A DNA stretch of 64,000 bases, taken from a virus. The translations under genes and the position numbers were made by a program. Where the stretch lies: IMG/VR virus record IMGVR_UViG_3300017990_000017, positions 1 through 64,000 of that record; one strand, 5' to 3'. The notes beneath the pieces are model-generated. The model was not told the origin of the DNA, made no database searches, and saw nothing but the letters and a program-made list of their open reading frames with translations. Shown here piece by piece: positions 40,904 to 49,900 of this stretch (position 1 is the first letter of the stretch; every line of letters starts with the position of its first letter).

Positions 40904-41320
40904 TTACTTCTTTTTGTCAGTGACGTACTCGGCTACCGCTTCCGCAACGCAGAGACCCAGACTTTTGCCCGTGTCGATGGAGTATTGCTTCAGCGCCACC
41001 TCTACATCGCGAGAAACCTGTACCAGCAGCCGCCGCCCAACTCGTTCTGGGAACGCCCATGAGCATTCCTGGCATTCAAGTTCGCAATCCGCACACGCTC
41101 TTCGTTTGCCGACGTTACACTCCACGCATAGCGGCTGCCAGTTGGTAATGTCGTGTGACCCACCTCGCTTGAGAGGGACTTTGTGGTCGGCTTGCAGCCC
41201 CCGCACTCCAGCCGCGAACTTCCGATCGCAAACTGCACACCGGTACCTTGCACGGTTGAAGAGATCCTTTTTTTGGCCCTCGGTGAGAGAGTACGAGAGG
41301 GAAAAATCGACGGCCGACAC
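40904..41320 (-). CDS. HNH endonuclease, probable restriction partner
   Basis: 138 residues, the only minus-strand gene, convergent with the methyltransferase across a 37-nt gap. CAVCDRKF ... LQADHKVPLKRGGSHDITNW, then CVECNVGKR, is a zinc-stabilised HNH motif (Cx2C...DH...N...Cx2C). A further CADCELECQECS adds Cys pairs. The last about 40 residues (LVQVSRDVEVALKQYSIDTG, LCVAEAVAEYV) look like a ribbon-helix-helix segment. The start is GTG 41320, so about the first 8-11 residues are encoded by DNA of the interrupted host gene and the repeat copy; the native start may have been lost or replaced. Confidence 0.8.
   Translation of the reverse strand: MSAVDFSLSYSLTEGQKKDLFNRARYRCAVCDRKFAAGVRGLQADHKVPLKRGGSHDITNWQPLCVECNVGKRRACADCELECQECSWAFPERVGRRLLVQVSRDVEVALKQYSIDTGKSLGLCVAEAVAEYVTDKKK
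41287..41295 (+). repeat. Right copy of 9-bp direct repeat (target duplication)
   Basis: GAGAGTACG, identical to 39198-39206. It marks the inferred right edge of the inserted cassette. Confidence 0.7.
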
Positions 41321-42923
41321 GAGTTTGGATGACCTTGAGGAGGGAGAGGACTACGTCCGGTGCCAAGTGTGCGGGATGGCGGCCAAGTCACTGTCGAGCC
41401 ACATCCGGGTCCACGGTTTGAATTGGGTCGAGTACGCCCGGAAGTTCCCTGGATTCTCGCTGTGGTCGAGGAAATCTTACGAATACCGGAGGGCCCGCCT
41501 TCAAGAGACCCATCGGAGAGCGGGGATCACAGAGAAGGACTTTGCCCCGTACACGGACGAGAACGGGGACCTTGTGGTGGCGGCTGCCGCCAAAGGTTTG
41601 AAATTCTCGCAGGGCACCATCCGGGAGTACGCCAAACTTCTCGACGTCCCCACCCGGAACCGGCTCTCGGCTCAGAAGCAGGTGCTGGACCTCATCTCTG
41701 GTGTTTTGGGGGAGAGGTACGTGTGGGAGTGGTCTGACGATAGGGTGCGGAGCCCGGACACGGGCGCCCTCCTCTACTACGACGGTTTCTTCAGAAGGCA
41801 CAACCTTCTCGTCGAGTATCACGGCCCGCAGCATTTCCAGTTCGTCCCTCGGTGGCACAGGACCCCGGAGGGGTTCGATCGACAGCAGGATATCGACAGA
41901 TACAAAGCGCGGCGGGCCGAGGAGCTGGGTATCGAGCTGGTCGTCGTACGTCATACGGACGACATCAGCGAGGAGAACCTGCGGAGCATCCTCCAGAACC
42001 GCGTGGGGTATCAAGAGAGGCAGCAGCGGCGGGAGGCCGCTGCTGAGGCTGCGATGGAGCGTTTGCGCGGCAGCGATTTCCCTCTCCCCGAGCAGCCCTC
42101 CCCCGAGGAGGCTTCGGAGGTGTTGGAGAAATTGAGGAGGCTGCGGCAGCGGGAGGAAGAGGGAATTGTCCTGCCCCGCTCGTACACCGGCAACGCGCTG
42201 TGTCGCAGGTATTTCCCCAACATTTACAAAGCCCGACGCAAGGGGCACCCCTCTGCCGTCGAGTGCTGGGAAAACGACCAAGAGCTTCGCAGGGCGGTTC
42301 TGACGCAGATCGACGCCGGACACCCCACAACCCCTGAGCGCGTTCTCAAAGCTTTGACGTTTCACCACAGGCTCCCCGCAGTGTTCCGTCCCGCCTTCGC
42401 CCGTTTCATCTACGAGAAGTTTGCGCGGCCTGGGGACTTGGTCTGGGACCCTTGCTCCGGCTACGGGGGGCGCCTCCTGGGGGCCGCTGCCGCGAGGGTC
42501 CGCTACATCGGCACAGACATCGAGCCGGAGACCGTCGAGGGCAACCTCGCTCTGGCCGCCGACATCGGATACAAGGCCGACGTCAGGCTTGTGTCCGCCT
42601 TGGACGCCGACATCCCCGAGGTGGCTCTGGTGTTCACGTGTCCCCCTTATTTTGACATGGAGCAGTACTCCGACCGCGAGGGGCAGCCGCACGTCTCCTA
42701 TGACGGGCGCTCCGACTGGATCGAGAGGTTCCTGTTCCCTCTGGTGGGACGGGCCTCCGGGGCGCTGTCGACGGGAGGGCGTCTGGTTTTCGTCCTCCCG
42801 GACGACCTTCACGTCGCCTCGTCGCCCGAGATCCTCCGGAAAGGTTTCGTCTGGGACGCAGAGATCGGTTTCGAGCTCCCGAACGGCAAGGTCTCCAAGG
42901 CCGTCGCCTATCGTAAAAAGTAG
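41287..42923 (+). pseudogene. 3' part of the interrupted endonuclease-methyltransferase gene
   Basis: About 545 codons. YVRCQVCGMAAKSLSSHIRV then HGLNWVEYARKFPG is the same zinc-finger type as in the endonuclease at 5742. The nuclease core is YYDGFFRRHNLLVEYHGPQH followed by DRYKARRAEELGIELVVV, a Vsr-like restriction fold. The C-terminal third is an amino-methyltransferase: motif I LVWDPCSGYGGRLLGAAAAR with GTDIEP, and motif IV TCPPYFDMEQYSD. The frame is open upstream through the antisense of the HNH gene, but that stretch looks spurious. Separate expression from GTG 41283 or TTG 41325 is possible, so the enzyme domains may still be made. Confidence 0.75.
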
Positions 42924-42929
42924 TGCTCG

Positions 42930-42960
42930 TTCGTCTATAGCTCTCCGTATCGCAGAGAGC
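42930..42960 (+). promoter_or_regulatory. TATAG motif and hairpin before the small gene at 42961
   Basis: TCGTCTATAG (42931-42940) resembles the other late-promoter candidates. GCTCTC (42940-42945) pairs with GAGAGC (42955-42960), whose end abuts the ATG, so the hairpin could also influence initiation. Confidence 0.35.
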
Positions 42961-43155
42961 ATGAGCGACAGCAGCGGCTACATGAACGTGCCTCCCACCG
43001 AGCTCGCTCGGATGGTCAAGGGGGAGCGAGATCCCGAAAAGCGCAGGGAGATGCAGAAGGCACTCGACGCTTGGCGGCTGACCCAGGGGAACCCCCTCGC
43101 TCGAAGTGCACAGCGCGTGGCGCGCTCGTGGCTGTCCTCGTTTGTCTGTTTATAG
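42961..43155 (+). CDS. Small hypothetical protein
   Basis: 64 residues: MSDSSGYMNVPPTELARMVK ... RDPEKRREMQKALDAWRLTQ, largely helical and charged, ending in SSFVCL. Its stop codon lies within the TATAG motif used to predict the tail-tube promoter. The ATG follows directly on a hairpin containing GAGAG. A real gene is likely from its fit into the gap; no function can be given. Confidence 0.5.
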   Translation: MSDSSGYMNVPPTELARMVKGERDPEKRREMQKALDAWRLTQGNPLARSAQRVARSWLSSFVCL

Positions 43156-43246
43156 GCGGCACTTTGAGTAGAGGGACTGATCTTGTCCCATTTTGCGCGG
43201 TCCTGGTCCCCTGTTGGGCCCAGCCGCCTCACCGAGAGGAAGGCCA
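43145..43246 (+). promoter_or_regulatory. Candidate late promoter and leader of the tail tube gene
   Basis: TCTGTTTATAG (43145-43155) is an exact copy of 1438-1448. A 91-nt untranslated leader follows, with GGCGGC (43155-43160) and GCCGCC (43223-43228) able to pair at long range, and a ribosome site GAGAGGAAGG before ATG 43247. Nothing else is visible in the leader. Confidence 0.4.
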
Positions 43247-44038
43247 ATGCCAAACACGGATTTGATGCCCGCCAACAGCGTCCAGGGCTCGAGCTACATC
43301 TACGACTTCGGTACGTCGCCTCAGACGCGCACCGCTGTCTCCCAGAAGGTGCGGCTTCTGACCCCGGCGTACGGTTCCAACGAGCAGCTCATGTTCCAGA
43401 TGGGCGTGCTGAGTTCGTTCACGCCGAACGAGACGCGCACCATCGACACGCTTCGTGGCATCGGTTTCGGCGACATGATCGCCGAGCTCGTCCCGAGCGT
43501 GACGGAGGCCATGACAGCGGGCTTCGAGCGCGCCCTGCTCTACCTCAGCAACCTGTGGCAGGCCACGGGTTACGCTGGTGGCGCCAGCGGCCCGGTGCGT
43601 TCGCTTCGTCACCACCGTTGGCCCTTCGACATCGAGCAGCAGCTCGTTTTCTCGAACATCGCTGACTTCGACCTGACCGGTCAGTCCGGTGTCGGGTTCA
43701 ACGGCGGCGGCGGCACCTTCGACGGTGGCGTCAAGTCGATCCAGTACCCGCAGGTCACCAACGACCCTCAGAACAACCCCGCTGACGCGCGAGCCCACAC
43801 GGCGATCATCACGCTCTACGAGACGTGCTGGTTCAACTCGTGGTCGCTCACGAACCTCAGCCGCGATACGGGCATGTTGATGGAAACCGGCGACGTGACC
43901 ATCTCCGACGTGCACGACTTCTCGTCCGAGTACGGCGAGTTCCTCGCGACTGGTAACGACCCGACCATCGGCCAGGTGGGTTCGGTGCGTTTCAACGCCA
44001 GCACTCAGCGCGCGGCTTCTGACTTCATCACCGCCTAG
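43247..44038 (+). CDS. Tail tube protein (probable)
   Basis: 263 residues from ATG 43247. Mixed but beta-rich (GSSYIYDFGTSPQTRTAVSQ, IEQQLVFSNIADFDLTG, AHTAIITLYETCWFNSWSLT, LMETGDVTISDVHDFSSEYG). The C-terminal part, with T-x-x-E-T-G-D-V-T-I and D-F, suits the beta-barrel of contractile tail tubes. The strongest argument is place: a single, well-expressed gene with its own promoter motif and two terminators, after the sheath and before the chaperone-like genes and tape measure. The specific residue-level match is modest. Confidence 0.65.
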   Translation: MPNTDLMPANSVQGSSYIYDFGTSPQTRTAVSQKVRLLTPAYGSNEQLMFQMGVLSSFTPNETRTIDTLRGIGFGDMIAELVPSVTEAMTAGFERALLYLSNLWQATGYAGGASGPVRSLRHHRWPFDIEQQLVFSNIADFDLTGQSGVGFNGGGGTFDGGVKSIQYPQVTNDPQNNPADARAHTAIITLYETCWFNSWSLTNLSRDTGMLMETGDVTISDVHDFSSEYGEFLATGNDPTIGQVGSVRFNASTQRAASDFITA

Positions 44039-44050
44039 TAGGAGTTTTAC

Positions 44051-44083
44051 GGGTAGGGTGAGACTGAGTGTCTTGCCCTACCC
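44051..44083 (+). terminator. Long hairpin after the tail tube gene
   Basis: GGGTAGGG (44051-44058) pairs with CCCTACCC (44076-44083); two wobble pairs and AGAC/GTCT extend it to 14 pairs around loop TGAGT. No T run follows directly. Confidence 0.65.
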
Positions 44084-44087
44084 AGGT

Positions 44088-44115
44088 GCCCTCCTCATCC
44101 GAGGAGTGGTTTTTG
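44088..44115 (+). terminator. Second, intrinsic-type terminator
   Basis: CTCCTC (44091-44096), loop ATCC, GAGGAG (44101-44106), then TGGTTTTTG. Stem plus T run is the standard intrinsic pattern. Two hairpins in tandem imply strong separation of tail-tube mRNA from the genes downstream. Confidence 0.7.
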
Positions 44116-44318
44116 AGCAACCCGAGCAATCGGTGGAAGGCGTCTCCGACGCAAACGAAATGTGAAAAAGATGGGAACGAACGGACCCTTCTCGAGCTGT
44201 TCGCCCTTCCTCCCCTCCGGGGACGGTCAGATGAAGATGAAGATGGGATCGAACACACACACCAAGTTTGCGCTGTGACCGCGACCCACCGACTTGCTCC
44301 ACAGATGTGGAGACAGTC
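44116..44318 (+). promoter_or_regulatory. Leader with conserved hairpin element (copy 3)
   Basis: About 200 nt without a supported gene. At 44206-44231: CTTCC, stem TCCCC/GGGGA with loop TCC, then CGGTCAGA. Copy 1 at 3954 has the same flanks and loop start but a TCTCCC/GGGAGA stem, so the pairing is kept while bases change. TGGAG lies just before ATG 44319. No -10/-35 pair is obvious. Confidence 0.5.
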
Positions 44319-45671
44319 ATGGTCAACCTGAAGGCTCTCGAAGCCGCCATCAACAGAGTCGAGAACGTCCGCCACCACGAATTCACGTTCGAGGTGAGTG
44401 GTCAAGCAATTACAATCCGGATCCTCAAACCTGAAGAGGAATCCGAGGTTCAGAAGTACGCTCAGATCGCGCTCGAGAGCGTCGATCCTGACGGGCCGCC
44501 CGATCAGGGCGCCTACATGGACCTGATGAACCGGATGCGTCAGGCGACACTCGGGCACGCCATCGTGCAGCTCGGTGACATCGACTTGCGCGGTGTCGAG
44601 TTTCTTCAGACCGGAGAACACGACGACAACGGCATCCCGATCTCCGTCCCCAAGTGGGAGGCCATTACCAACATGGTGGCCGAGTGGAGCCAGCAGATGC
44701 TCAGTGAGGTTTCCAAGAAGTACGGGGATCTTGTTGACCGGGTAGACATCCACGCTGACAAGGTCGTCAAGTACGACCCCGTTGACCTGGATACTGAGAT
44801 CGAGCGTGTCGAGAAGCGTCTGAAGGATCTGCGTGAAGCCAAGAGCAAGCGCGATGGCGCCGCTACTGGTGGACCTGTTCCGCAGGCGCAGTCCGGCGAG
44901 ATCAACACGAGGCCAACGCCGCAAGCTCAGCCTCAAGCCCAACCTCGGTCCCAACAATCGTCGCCGCCTCCGAGTCAGCCTCAACCGCCTCAGCAGCAAC
45001 CACAGGCCCCTCAGAGCCCACAGGGGCGCCAGTCGGCGGTTCCTCAAGCCGCACCGCCCCCGCAGCGAGCTCCGCAACAGGAGGCCGCACAGGAGCCTCA
45101 AGAGGGGCAGCCGCAGCAGTTCGTGGATGAGCAAGGCATCTTGCTTCCTGACGGGGGCGACTCTTTCTTCGACCCCTCCGATCCGGGGCAGGCGATGGAG
45201 ATCGAGGCGCGTCGGCAGGCCATGCTTCACCAGCAGCACTTGGCTCGTCAGCGAGCCAAGGCTCAGGAAGAGCAGATGCGCCGTGAGATGGGCATCCCGT
45301 CCGCACAAGAGCACGCACGGCAGATGGCTGAGGGTCAGCGGCAGGCGTCGCGTCCCAACGCTGTGGATCTTTCGAAGCCTGCGGGAGGAGCAGCAGCCGG
45401 AGTTCGCCAGGCTGCCAACCTACACAATGCAGTGTTCGATCCTCAGACGAACTCGGTGCAGCCCGGTCGTCCTCAGCGAGCTCAGCCTCAACCAGGAGGT
45501 GCAGGGAAGCCTGCGGAGCTCCATGGCAAGCCTGTCTTCAAGATGCCGGCTCAGACGTTGGACCGTCCCGAGGCTCCAAAGCGGAAACACGGGGAACCTG
45601 CCCCGGGTCCCGTGCAGATGAACCCGTCGGCTGGCGGTCGCAACCCCAACTTCCGCCCAAAGGGTTCGTAG
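44319..45671 (+). CDS. Tail assembly chaperone-like protein with Pro/Gln-rich extension
   Basis: 450 residues from ATG 44319. Residues 1-about 190 are a folded, mostly helical domain (LKALEAAINRVENVRHHEFT, FEVSGQAITIRILKPEEESE, then long helices). The rest is low complexity: Gln/Pro-rich (QPQAQPRSQQSSPPPSQPQP), then charged helices (QQHLARQRAKAQEEQMRREM) and a Gly/Pro/Lys tail. Place between tail tube and tape measure is that of tail assembly chaperones. There is no slippery-site overlap with the next gene (separate stop, then GTG 4 nt later), so a frameshift fusion is not seen. Confidence 0.55.
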   Translation: MVNLKALEAAINRVENVRHHEFTFEVSGQAITIRILKPEEESEVQKYAQIALESVDPDGPPDQGAYMDLMNRMRQATLGHAIVQLGDIDLRGVEFLQTGEHDDNGIPISVPKWEAITNMVAEWSQQMLSEVSKKYGDLVDRVDIHADKVVKYDPVDLDTEIERVEKRLKDLREAKSKRDGAATGGPVPQAQSGEINTRPTPQAQPQAQPRSQQSSPPPSQPQPPQQQPQAPQSPQGRQSAVPQAAPPPQRAPQQEAAQEPQEGQPQQFVDEQGILLPDGGDSFFDPSDPGQAMEIEARRQAMLHQQHLARQRAKAQEEQMRREMGIPSAQEHARQMAEGQRQASRPNAVDLSKPAGGAAAGVRQAANLHNAVFDPQTNSVQPGRPQRAQPQPGGAGKPAELHGKPVFKMPAQTLDRPEAPKRKHGEPAPGPVQMNPSAGGRNPNFRPKGS

Positions 45672-45674
45672 TCT

Positions 45675-46919
45675 GTGCAGCTTTCCACCACCACGCCAGA
45701 GCAGCGATCGAGCATCTACGAGGATGTTCGAGCTCTGATTTCCCCTGGTTTTCTCGTTCACCATATCAGCGTCAACGGAACTCGTTTCGTACTTCGTTCG
45801 CTGAGCGATGACGACTGGTTTGTGTTGCGAACACGCACCTGGGGAGCTTCGGTGAAAGAGTGGAAGGCGTGGATGGTGAGCTCGGCGTGTTGGATGGTGG
45901 ATGGCCAGATCACGCTGGGAGAAGATGAGGCTCAGTACCGGATTTTCGAGATGTGCATGACGATGCCCGACTCCATCCTCGGGGATCTCGACATGGTCGT
46001 TACTGCGTTGATGAAGCGCGTACAAGAGGCGGCCTATCGAGTCGAGAGCTTCATGTATGAGGACGAGTCACGGGTTTTGTGGACCTCTCAGGGCGGCTCT
46101 GAACTGCACACGTATTTTCACGGTCGTCAGGTTGCGAACAACGCGGTTCGTCGAATTTGGTCCTACTACAACCACATCGAAGATGAACGGATCCAGAACG
46201 ACTACCTCTGGTCGATGGCCAAGTTCCAGGCCAGCCCTCACGCCCCGAAGGGTGTGAAGAAGATCCAGGCGCAGGACCAGAAGAACCGAAACGAGGAGAA
46301 GCGTCGGCGTCAGAAGATCATGGACCGGATCTTCTACGAGGCTCAGGGGCTTGTGCCTCGAGCCTCGAAGAAAGAACTTCGGCGAGGTGCTGGAGGTCCT
46401 TGGCAAGACGTGCATATGGCGGAGACCGAGGAAGAGCTCCATGAGGTCATGCGCCGGTGGGTTGCTGGCATCAAGGACGATCACGACCGTGTCGTGGATG
46501 GGGTCAAGTCTCGGATCAAGGCAGAGGTCGAAGGGCGGAAGCTCAAGGCTGAAGCGCAACGGAAGGCACTTGCTTCGGCGCTCGAGGAAGAAGGCATCAC
46601 CAAGAGCCAGCTCGTTCCGATTGCGGGGCAGGCGGGACAGGATTTCCTCAACCGAGTGCGGAGCCGGGTCGGTGGCACCTCGAAGGTGCTTCAGGACGCC
46701 ACGCACAACAGCGCGTACGACAAGTACATCGCAAAGAACCCAGAGGTCGGCAATCTCGTTGTGGATGACGAAGGCCGCATCCTATCGAGTCAAGACGTGG
46801 ACCCGAGCATGGTCAACATGATGCTCCGTCCCGATGACGGTGAGGAGGGCATGACACTACAAGAGCGGGTCCAGAAACGGCGTCCAACAGCGGTGTTCCG
46901 AGATGAGGAGGATAGCTAG
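45675..46919 (+). CDS. Second tail-chaperone-position protein
   Basis: 414 residues from GTG 45675. The N-terminal about 200 residues (SLSDDDWFVLRTRTWGASVK, EWKAWMVSSACWMVDGQITL, GDLDMVVTALMKRVQEAAYR) resemble a tail chaperone-type helical domain. The C-terminal half is charged and helical (QKNRNEEKRRRQKIMDRIFY, RIKAEVEGRKLKAEAQRKAL). Immediately upstream of the tape measure gene (stop 46919, ATG 46922). Chaperone function is inferred from order; it may bind the tape measure directly. Confidence 0.55.
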   Translation: MQLSTTTPEQRSSIYEDVRALISPGFLVHHISVNGTRFVLRSLSDDDWFVLRTRTWGASVKEWKAWMVSSACWMVDGQITLGEDEAQYRIFEMCMTMPDSILGDLDMVVTALMKRVQEAAYRVESFMYEDESRVLWTSQGGSELHTYFHGRQVANNAVRRIWSYYNHIEDERIQNDYLWSMAKFQASPHAPKGVKKIQAQDQKNRNEEKRRRQKIMDRIFYEAQGLVPRASKKELRRGAGGPWQDVHMAETEEELHEVMRRWVAGIKDDHDRVVDGVKSRIKAEVEGRKLKAEAQRKALASALEEEGITKSQLVPIAGQAGQDFLNRVRSRVGGTSKVLQDATHNSAYDKYIAKNPEVGNLVVDDEGRILSSQDVDPSMVNMMLRPDDGEEGMTLQERVQKRRPTAVFRDEEDS

Positions 46920-46921
46920 CG

Positions 46922-49900
46922 ATGGCTGACTACAAGCTCGGCGTAGACATCGTCGTCAATAACAAGAGTGGTCGAGAGATCGCTGACCAGGTCGGGAAGG
47001 CGCTTGGCGAAGCTGCAAAGTCCTGGAAGGATGACATCGCTCGCAACACGGCCAAAGGCATGGCCGCTGGTTTCAAGCTTGCGTACTCCTCGGGTCGTAG
47101 CGGTGAAGCCATTGCGAAATTCGTGGCCTCGAATCTCACGGAGGTCTACGAGAAATTCAACAAGGCTGTCGGTGACGGAAACGTCAAACAAGCGGCAAAG
47201 CTCGAGCGTCTCCTGGATAAGCGTACGCGGCAGTTCGAGCGTGAGGCCCAAGCCCAGGCTGATGCGTACGAAGCGATGCAGAAGCGGTCGGCTCAAACCT
47301 GGGCTGAGAACGCTGACAAGTTCCGCAACACGGTAGACGACATCAACCGCTCCATGCACATGAAGGACCCTTCGGGGTACATCGGCATGGGTCGTCAAAT
47401 TGGCGGTCGCATCGCCGAACGAGGTCGGGCACGGCAGCACCAAGCTGGCGAAATGTTGAAGTCTGGGCAGATCGACGAAGCCCAGGCTGCGAAGATGGCG
47501 TCTCGAGGTGCGATGGTCGCCAAGATTGGTGTCGCGCTGGGCACCATCGCAGCCGTCGCGGGTGCTGTTCTCGCGCTCATCAAGCTGTTCATGGACCTCA
47601 ACGACCGCATCGTTGACATGAACAAGGCGATCCTCAAGACGGGGACCATCTCCGACATGGGGATCGGAGGTCGAGCTTTCGACGCTGCTCACAAGTTCAA
47701 CCGTGAGCTCGAGACGATGCGCACCGATGTTCTCGCTGCGGCTTCCGAGCTCGATGGGTTCCGGGTTTCGTCGGACGAGATGTTCGGCACGCTGGGTGCC
47801 CTCAACGAGTACGGCAAGGGGTTCGAGAAGATCGCGGACCAGATCGATCGAGGCGCTACGCACCTGCGTAACTACGGGGACGCAGCCGAGCTCGCGATCA
47901 CGTACGCGAAGCTTATGGGCACCAGCTCAGAGGAGATGGGCCAGAACATGAGCCGCATCGCCAACGATATGGGTCAGGACTTCGAGCGTGTGGCCGAAGG
48001 TCTGTCGGCGGTTCGGCAGGAAGCTCTCTTGTCCGGGTTCTCCATGAAGCGTTTCGTTGGCACCATTATGGAAGCCACGAGCGGCATGGGTGCCTATGCT
48101 GTCCGGCTCGAGGAAGCCGGGAAGACCCTGAAGTTCTTGAGCAACATCATGGGTGAAACGGCGGGTGCTGAGCTCTTCAAGTCGCTCACCAACGCTTTCA
48201 CCGAAGCATCGACTAGCGATCGGCTGAAGGAGATCTTGACGACGGGTCAGGCTGAGATGGCTGACATTTTCAGAGATCAGGCGCTTGCCAGTGCTGAGTC
48301 GATTGCGAAAGAACTCGACATTCCTGCGTACCAAGGTCCGGGTGGCGGAGAGGCTCTCGTTCGAAGGATTTCAGGGATGAACGAGAAGGACCGCATGGAC
48401 ATGTTGGCCCGCATGAAGGCAGCGGGTTACGAGCCTGAGCTCGTCCAGCGCCTCGACAACCTCGTTGAGGAAGTTCGAGCAGGCAACGGTGACCTCGATG
48501 CGATGGTCAACGCGATGAGCACCTTGGGCCCGGCGGGTACCTTGGCCGCACTCACGCAGAGCCAGGTGTTTGGCGGCCGAATGCTTCACGAGTTCGTTCA
48601 GGAAGAAGGCTCTGCGGGTCGTGCTGCGGCTGAGAAGCTTACGGGTCGAACCGGCAAAGCTTTCGAGGCTCTGGTCGATGCGTCTAAAGGTACGGCTGCC
48701 GACATGGTGGCTCTTCGTCAAATCCAGAAGGAAGTCCGGGACGACGGTCGCAAGCTTTCCAAGGAAGAGCAGATGACGATGGCGGAGCTCTACGGGGCTA
48801 CCGTAGATGCCACCGGCAAAATCGTGGGTGCTTCGGCGGATATTGCCGCAGGCACCGTCGAGATGGGTGAGGAGATCACAACTGAGCAACGGCTCATGCT
48901 CGCCCAAAACAATCGTTACAAGCAGGCGGAGGAAGAGGCCGTATCCGAGGACATCAAACTGGCACGTCGCGTTGCGCAGTCCACTGAGAAGTTGGCCAAC
49001 GTGATGGAGGCCAACATGCTTCAGGTCCTCAACAAGATCTACAAGACCGTCTACGACTTCTGGCAGGACTTCCTCGGGATCTTTGGTCAAGAGGATCCAG
49101 GGATTCAAGGTCGTATCGGGGCCCAGAACCGTTTCGCGAGGGAGCAGCAAAGGGCGATGGATGCGATGGAGCAGAACAGCAAAGCCATGACTGCGCTCCA
49201 GGAGGCCATCGAGACGGAGAAAAACCCTATTCGTAAGAAAGCGCTTCAAGAGATGCTTCAGAAGCGCTCCGAGGCCCAGGTTGATCTTGAGTCTCAGCGT
49301 GAGCTCGCAGCCCTTGCTGAAGAGGCTGTCCGCAACATGGACACGGAAGGGAAAACGCAGGAGGATATTCAAAAAAAGGTTGCGGACATTCTTTCGGAGC
49401 GTGGCTACGAACTAGACGGTCGGGCTCTTCTCGACGAGAACGCGGCCCGTGCCTTTGGCCAAGACCTGGTTGAGGGAGCAACTGGAACGGGCAAAGCAGG
49501 TGGCGTCCTCGGAGGGTTCTTCGGTGCAAAACAGGTTGGCGCAGCTAGCTTTTACACAGGCTTGATCGAGGAAGAGGGCTATGGGAGAGGCGCTGAGTCC
49601 ATTCGTAGGATGATCGGCGCTAAGGCAGGTCTCAGTGCACGCGACAACCTTCCTACGGCAGAACAACAGGCGGAGCTTGATGCGGCGGTCGTGGCTGCTC
49701 AGATTACCGGTATGTCTGCGGAAGATTTTTTGCAGAAGATAGTGGAGATTTCGACCAAGCAGGTTGCACAAGAAGCACGTGGAAGTGCGGTCGGGGACAT
49801 CCTCGGAACTCTCGATCAAGACCTCGGGTCGATTGCCGAGAATACAAACAAGATGGTGGAGTCTCAGAAGAACCTTGAGACCGGCCTCAAAGTTAAGGAC

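Larger units (their letters stand above)
39207..41295 (+). mobile_element. Inserted restriction-modification cassette
   Basis: 2,089 bp including the right-hand copy of the 9-bp repeat. It carries a fragment of a bacterial-type gene (to 39563), tandem repeats, an HTH gene, a C5 cytosine methyltransferase and a convergent HNH nuclease. The first about 350 bp are very G+C-rich and the methyltransferase part is less G+C-rich than the phage genes around it. Deleting it joins the frame at 38594 to that of 41287-42923 exactly (2,089 is 1 modulo 3, matching the frame shift). No terminal inverted repeats or transposase are visible, so the insertion mechanism is unknown. Confidence 0.75.

Noticed and set aside
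40866-41286. N-terminal part of the long + strand frame that starts at 40866
   Set aside because: This stretch lies antisense to the HNH gene, has no ribosome site of note and no plausible protein sequence until the REYERE segment at 41287; it is open by chance.
39207-41286. Search for terminal inverted repeats or a transposase in the inserted cassette
   Set aside because: The two ends (GGCGCGCAAGGGC and ...GGCCCTCGGTGA) show no convincing inverted match and no transposase is encoded, so it is not called an insertion sequence.
44065-44069. Identical TGAGT loops in the hairpins at 21334 and 44051
   Set aside because: A five-base match in two hairpins of different stem is easily due to chance.
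45655-45690. Programmed frameshift between the two chaperone-like genes
   Set aside because: The first gene ends with TAG 45669-45671 and the second starts at GTG 45675 without overlap or a slippery heptamer at the junction.
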